Positions 58,871 through 64,000 of a stretch of 64,000 nt of DNA are shown here, piece after piece. The DNA is from Latrodectus hesperus (lineage: Eukaryota; Arthropoda; Arachnida; Araneae; Theridiidae). Location: NCBI GenBank assembly GCA_037975125.1, contig CM075855.1, positions 87,004,206 to 87,068,205 of the forward strand. The letters are read 5' to 3'. The translations under genes were made by a program, and so were the position numbers. Numbering within the stretch: position 1 is the first letter of the stretch; every line of letters begins with the position of its first letter. The notes under the pieces were generated by a model, which was not told the origin of the DNA, made no database searches, and worked only from the letters and a program-made list of their open reading frames with translations.

Positions 58871-61800
58871 AATGGAAAGCAGAACATCGAAATACACTCT
58901 TCGTTATCAAACAATGTGTGACAATGATCTTCCACCCTGAAGAAGAAGACTATTATATAACTTCTGCAAAGTATTCCGACGTATATTAATAATATATCCG
59001 AAGCATTCTGTGAATAAGGATACATGAATAAACTTAGAAAATGCCTTATTATTTAAGACCAGATTCTATTTATTAAATTTTCGTTTTTGTGGAATTTTTC
59101 ACGGTTATATCAAAACCTGATTTTAATTAATAGTTTACATTATTATTACTTTTAATCGTAATTGAATGATTGATCTCTAAGCGATAACAAAATTTGATCA
59201 AATTCTGAATCACGTTTTACAAGTAAATAAATTGATTTCAGGATTCAGATAATATTTTGACAATAGGAAAAAGAATCAAGAAATGCCTTCATATTCAAAT
59301 GCGCTTATGATAATTAATTTATAGCATGCACGAATTGTTTTAGTCAATATATTAAATATCTCCAACATTCAATTCCATTATAATCAGCAGACCGCAGTGA
59401 ACTATAAGACCCGGATGCTATCTTAATAAATAAGTGACTTCGATTAATAGTGATCACACACAAATGAGGATGTAATTAATAAACCACGCACACACAGTAA
59501 GAGGCCTAATTTCTAGGTAGTCTAAATCAACAGTTGACTTTGGCGAGCAGTAGAATCTGAATCTAATTACTCAAAGAACGATAAAATAATTCTTTTTAAT
59601 GACATGAAATCGATTAACATATTCTTTATATTACATAGTTCCTTCTTTTTCATTTTCTTACTTTAATTGAAATCTAATTACTTTAAATATTCTTTTCCAC
59701 TCATTTGATCGATAAATACATTAGGAAATAAAAATGGTATTTTTTAAATTATTTTTAAGAGTATTTAAATTTTATCAGCGGAATGTTTATGAAACAATTA
59801 GGGATGTGGGTCGGTCAAGTCCTAGGAGTCAGTACGGCGATAAAATGCGCCAAACTGGCTTACTGCGTCGGAATTTTTTCTTGCGATTTATAACGTATCA
59901 CGATTTGAGCATGCGCAAAGTTTGTTTGGAGTTTTAGTAACCCTTGAAATATTTTTCATTTATGGTTGAAACTTAATAATTTGTACACTGCAAGTAGTGA
60001 CGTAATTTAGGTTGGAGAGATAACTGAACAGCGTTTGGCGAGAAAATTAGAAATCGTGCCAAACCCGCACAGCCTCGTAGAATTTTACTAGAATATGTAT
60101 TTCATTTCTTTCTAAGCATTCTTTATTTGTGTTTCTAATGAAATAAATATGAAACAACATTGAGGTAGGGCATCACTCTTCAGAGCAAAGGTCCCAGGTT
60201 CTACACGAGAAATTGTTGCGCAAATAAAATAGGTATCGTGATTTTGCTTTCTGATTACATGTCTGTTTAGATGAGTGCTTAGCAGATTTCCAGATTTCTC
60301 CCCTTACGAAATGGGAATTTGGCCAAATGTTTATGATAAAAATCAAACAGGAAAGCAATTTATTCAGTAGATAATTAAAAATCTTACAACACTTAGACCT
60401 GACGTGGTGTCAATACCTCCAATCACGAGAACTCATGGCTATCTATGACAAACACAGCAAAGTGAAAGGTCTCAGGTTCGATTCTTCTCACTGTAGAAAA
60501 AAAGGGAGATGTGTGTTGCATTTCTGATTTCTGAAAGCACATACATCGGAATGCATGCTTCAGAGTTTTCCAAACTGCGAAGTTATGAGCCACTTTTTAT
60601 GAAAAATTATGATAAAATGATATGACTAGAAGATGAACAAATGCTTAATAAAGGTTTTCAGTAATTAGAAAATCTGCCACTCTCAAATTAATATCTCATT
60701 TGCACAAAATTACTTGAGGTCTTCTAAAATATATCAAAATACGTCTTTGAAGAACGCTTATAAATTTTTTTAATTTAATTAAGATGAAATTACTCTTCTG
60801 TTATTTATTCCGGAATTTTTTTTCCATAGTGAGATTTAAATAAAATGGACTTGTTTTACAGAATGGGAATAGGATTAATTCGCATGATGGCTAGTTTTCT
60901 AGAACTCTTTTTACATACATTCTCACACAAGAATAGATTTATTTTTTAAATTAAAAATATACATTTAAAATAAATTAAAATTTACAAATTGGAACAAAAA
61001 ATAATAATGAAAAAAATTACTGAAACTAAACGAACAAATAAATGCTTTAAAAACTTTTTAACAGCAATATAATTAATGTATTAAATTGTAAGAAACAATT
61101 TAATAAAGAATTAATATACTATTTATAAATAAATTTAAAAACTATTAAATATATAACAGACAACCTTTTTTATTGTTGACTACATTTTGTTAAGAAAAGG
61201 AAAACTGTAAAGCTTGTAACATTTCAATAAAATAATTTTATTTGGAGAATAAAACAGGGTCTGATTTTTCATTTTTATCGAAATTCCTAAACTTAAATAA
61301 ACTAGTTATTGAATGACCATGACATTAAACAACTGTAGAAGGATAAGAATCGCATTTTTTTTATTACTGAAATGTTTCAAAATAAATTTATTCCAGACAA
61401 ATGCAGTTTTCATTATTTGGAATAAAATTTCTTAAAGTCAACAAATGGAATATTTTGATAATGTGCTTCTAGCAAATTTATATAAAATTATTTAAAACTT
61501 TTATGCTAGTTTAACATAAATAGTCAAAAATTTATTAGAAACTTATGCTATAATAGTTACGTCAGTTTACTTTAACTTTATTTGGAAAATATATAGAACA
61601 GTTAAAACAGATGAAAATTTTTAATTCAAGTGTTTACTCAAGTTGAACAATAATAAACGTTATTTTAAAATAAAGTTTTTGTTGCTGTTTTCAATATCAG
61701 CTGTTGAATGCATATACGACGTCTGAAATTATGTCTCGTTATTTACATTTAATTAGAGACATTTTGGTTATTTATGAATAATAATTCCAAATGAAAATTT

Positions 61801-62410
61801 TGAGATCTCTTTTCATTTATTTAACTGAAAATAAATAAAATTAGCTTGATAAGGTTCTATAATTAAATGATATTCAATCTTTAAATTAAATACAAGCATT
61901 ATTAGAAATAACCCTTATTTATTAGTTCTTAGAAATGCTAATTTAAAATATGTTATTAAAACCAATTCAAAATTTTTGTTTTTAATTAGATACATACATG
62001 ACAATAAGAATAGTAATAATATTGATTTAAATAAAGGAAACTAATCAAACTATCGCCATTAAAATATTATTATATAAATAATGCTAAAAACAAAATTCAA
62101 AATGTGAATAGTTAAAGTAATTACTTTCCAAGAGTAGTATAATGGCAAAATAATCACACGCAATTCAAGAATATGCGAACAATAATTATTGAATTAGGCA
62201 ATGTTTTATGAGAGATTTGAATGATAGTTTGCTACGATTAAATAATATTTACCATTTTGTTAGATTCTAAATAAAAGCAATATTAATAAATTTATTTCAA
62301 CAAACACGCTATTCAATGCAAAAATATTTTAAACACGAATATATATCAACCATGAAGAATTGCAAATATATGATTTCTGTTATGAGATATTTATTTATTT
62401 ATTATAATTG
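58871..62410. other. AT-rich intergenic DNA with tRNA-like fragments
   Basis: No gene recognised; the 59734-59937 and 60173-60358 frames lack domains. A GC-richer patch lies at 59790-60080. Confidence 0.5.
60400..60500 (+). mobile_element. Possible tRNA-derived SINE fragment
   Basis: CTCAGGTTCGATTCTTCTCA holds a B-box-like GGTTCGATTCT (60475-60485) preceded by a weak TGGCTATCTATG A-box-like site near 60436. A similar CCCAGGTTCTACACG lies at 60191. No complete tRNA fold was found. Confidence 0.35.

Positions 62411-62458
<48 letters not shown>
62411..62458. repeat. (TA)n microsatellite
   Basis: About 48 bp of AT with one GT interruption. Confidence 0.96.
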
Positions 62459-63963
62459 GAGATATTCAAATATTTATTATAAAATGATATTTTTTTACAT
62501 TGAGGTGTGAAACAAGTTTTTTGTAAGAATTTTATAGATAAGCTTTATGAACTTTCAAGCGAAAGAATATCATACCAATAAATGACGTACACAAATTTAA
62601 TCTTCAAAAGTCATTAAATTTTACGAACCAAAATGAATTAAATATAGAACAGCTTACGGCATTTTCTTTTCGTCGATAAAATCATCTTGCATTAAGAAAA
62701 AAGAAACTCCTTGAATTTAAATGAGTTCTAAAAAAATTAAGTAAAAAAGAACACTTTTATGACGTATAAGTAAATTAGGCCTATAATTCACTTATGATAT
62801 TAATACTTTAGTCAAAAACAGATGAGAATAACAGTTCATTTCGGAATTTATTGATTTTTTGTCGGTTTTTAAATATAAATAATCTAATTTTCTGCACAAG
62901 AAACTTTAAAGATTAAAGCTAAATTGGCTTACTTGATGCAGTTTTGATTGAAATTAAACACCTATAAGGAAAATGAGTTGTTTTCAGAAATTCTTGCGAC
63001 GAAATGAAAAATTAATGTTTTTGACATTAAAACTAACTTCAAAAAGATTTGTTTTAATTTTCTAAATCACATCAAAATATAGTATCTTACCATTTATATT
63101 AAATTAGATATAATTTAAATTAAGTTTCAAAAATTTCAGAATTGTCAATACAATAAATTTCTCAAAATCGAAAGTTATATTAAGTTAATTAAGTATATGT
63201 GTTTTATTAACATACAGCAAAAGTTTTACCTAACTATTGTTTTTTGCAGAATGAGTAATGATAATATCTGGAAATACAGAATTGTTTACAGGGAAATATA
63301 TGTAATATGGATCAATTTAAATAATTAAATTAGATATGAAAATATTTCATTTACATTTGTTACAACCAGTAATTACATTATTCGCAGATAAAACTTATTA
63401 ATTTTTCTTTGATAGATAAAGCTTATTAAAATATTCCGGAAGAAATTTTGTTTTTTGTTGGTAAAAATGGTTAGAAAAGGATATAGAAAAAAATTACCAA
63501 TAAATATGTAAAATAAACAATTTCTCTACATACCTTGTCATTTGGAGCATGAAAGCTTGAAGAACAGCAAATATTTCAAAAGTTATTATTACCTGCAAAA
63601 TAAATGAAAAACATCACTAAAATAATTTTAACATTTTAAAAAAGTAGCAAAATTAAAGATATTTAAAAATAACGATTCAAATCTTAATTTCTGTTAGTAA
63701 TTTATGTCTAATTAACTTTGTTAGTTTTATTAAATATTTTAAAAGAAACATCACACATAATAAACAATGTAATATTTAAATAGATATTTAAAATGTGCAC
63801 AACTTCTGTGACTTTGAAAATGGAATGCAGAATAAATTGTGCATTAAATATTCGGTAAAAATACCATTATTTTAATCCTTTCAAAAATAGACGCTCATTC
63901 TAAGCTTTATTGAATGTCAGTAGCAATCCCATTAAATTTCGAATATCGCGAACAATTTTGTAG
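62459..63963. other. AT-rich intergenic DNA
   Basis: No gene, repeat family or RNA recognised. Confidence 0.6.

Positions 63964-64000
<37 letters not shown>
63964..64000. repeat. (TA)n microsatellite at window edge
   Basis: TA repeat running off the end of the window. Confidence 0.95.

Overview
The window looks like 64 kb of intergenic DNA from an AT-rich arthropod nuclear genome, and a spider or other arachnid fits best. This taxonomic call is an inference from three things: the strong AT bias, the many (TA)n microsatellites, and the mix of non-LTR retrotransposons (I-, R1- and LOA-like), mariner/Tc1 relics and SINEs. I find no host protein-coding gene, no convincing functional tRNA or rRNA gene, and no CRISPR array. 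Every long reading frame belongs to a mobile element.

Layout. 60-345: C-terminal relic of a Tc1-like transposase (minus). 1.5-2.2 kb: (TA)n tracts around a 350-bp foldback element. 5.5-9.75 kb: a LOA-like non-LTR retrotransposon broken by frameshifts and stops, with a tandem duplication at its 3' end. 9.8-27.4 kb: a 17-kb AT-rich desert with a few GC-richer islands that could be conserved or regulatory DNA. 27.38-28.27 kb: a mariner deletion derivative with perfect 31-bp terminal repeats and a TA duplication. 29.47-29.95 kb: a CpG-rich, LTR-like island with repeated TGACGT(CA) motifs. 30-32.6 kb: remnants of tRNA-derived SINEs and a dispersed repeat. 34.40-39.91 kb (minus): a full-length I-like element with two intact overlapping ORFs and a perfect 15-bp target-site duplication. 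41.97-47.05 kb (plus): an R1-like element, also with two intact overlapping ORFs but with substitutions at normally conserved positions. 47.4-59 kb: a SINE-rich zone with a tRNA-derived family (three copies, all minus), a second family whose core resembles 5S rRNA (three copies), a candidate LTR with a TATA box, a degenerate repeat array and several perfect palindromes. 59-64 kb: AT-rich DNA with little structure.

How the parts work together. The two intact non-LTR elements each encode a nucleic-acid-binding ORF1 with CCHC knuckles and an ORF2 with endonuclease, reverse transcriptase, RNase H and a C-terminal zinc motif. They could in principle supply retrotransposition machinery to SINEs like those seen here, but no shared 3' tail was found that would prove a partnership. 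The I-like copy is the best candidate for a recent insertion. Several short motifs match the CTCF core consensus, which would suit a large regulatory intergenic region. This remains inference.
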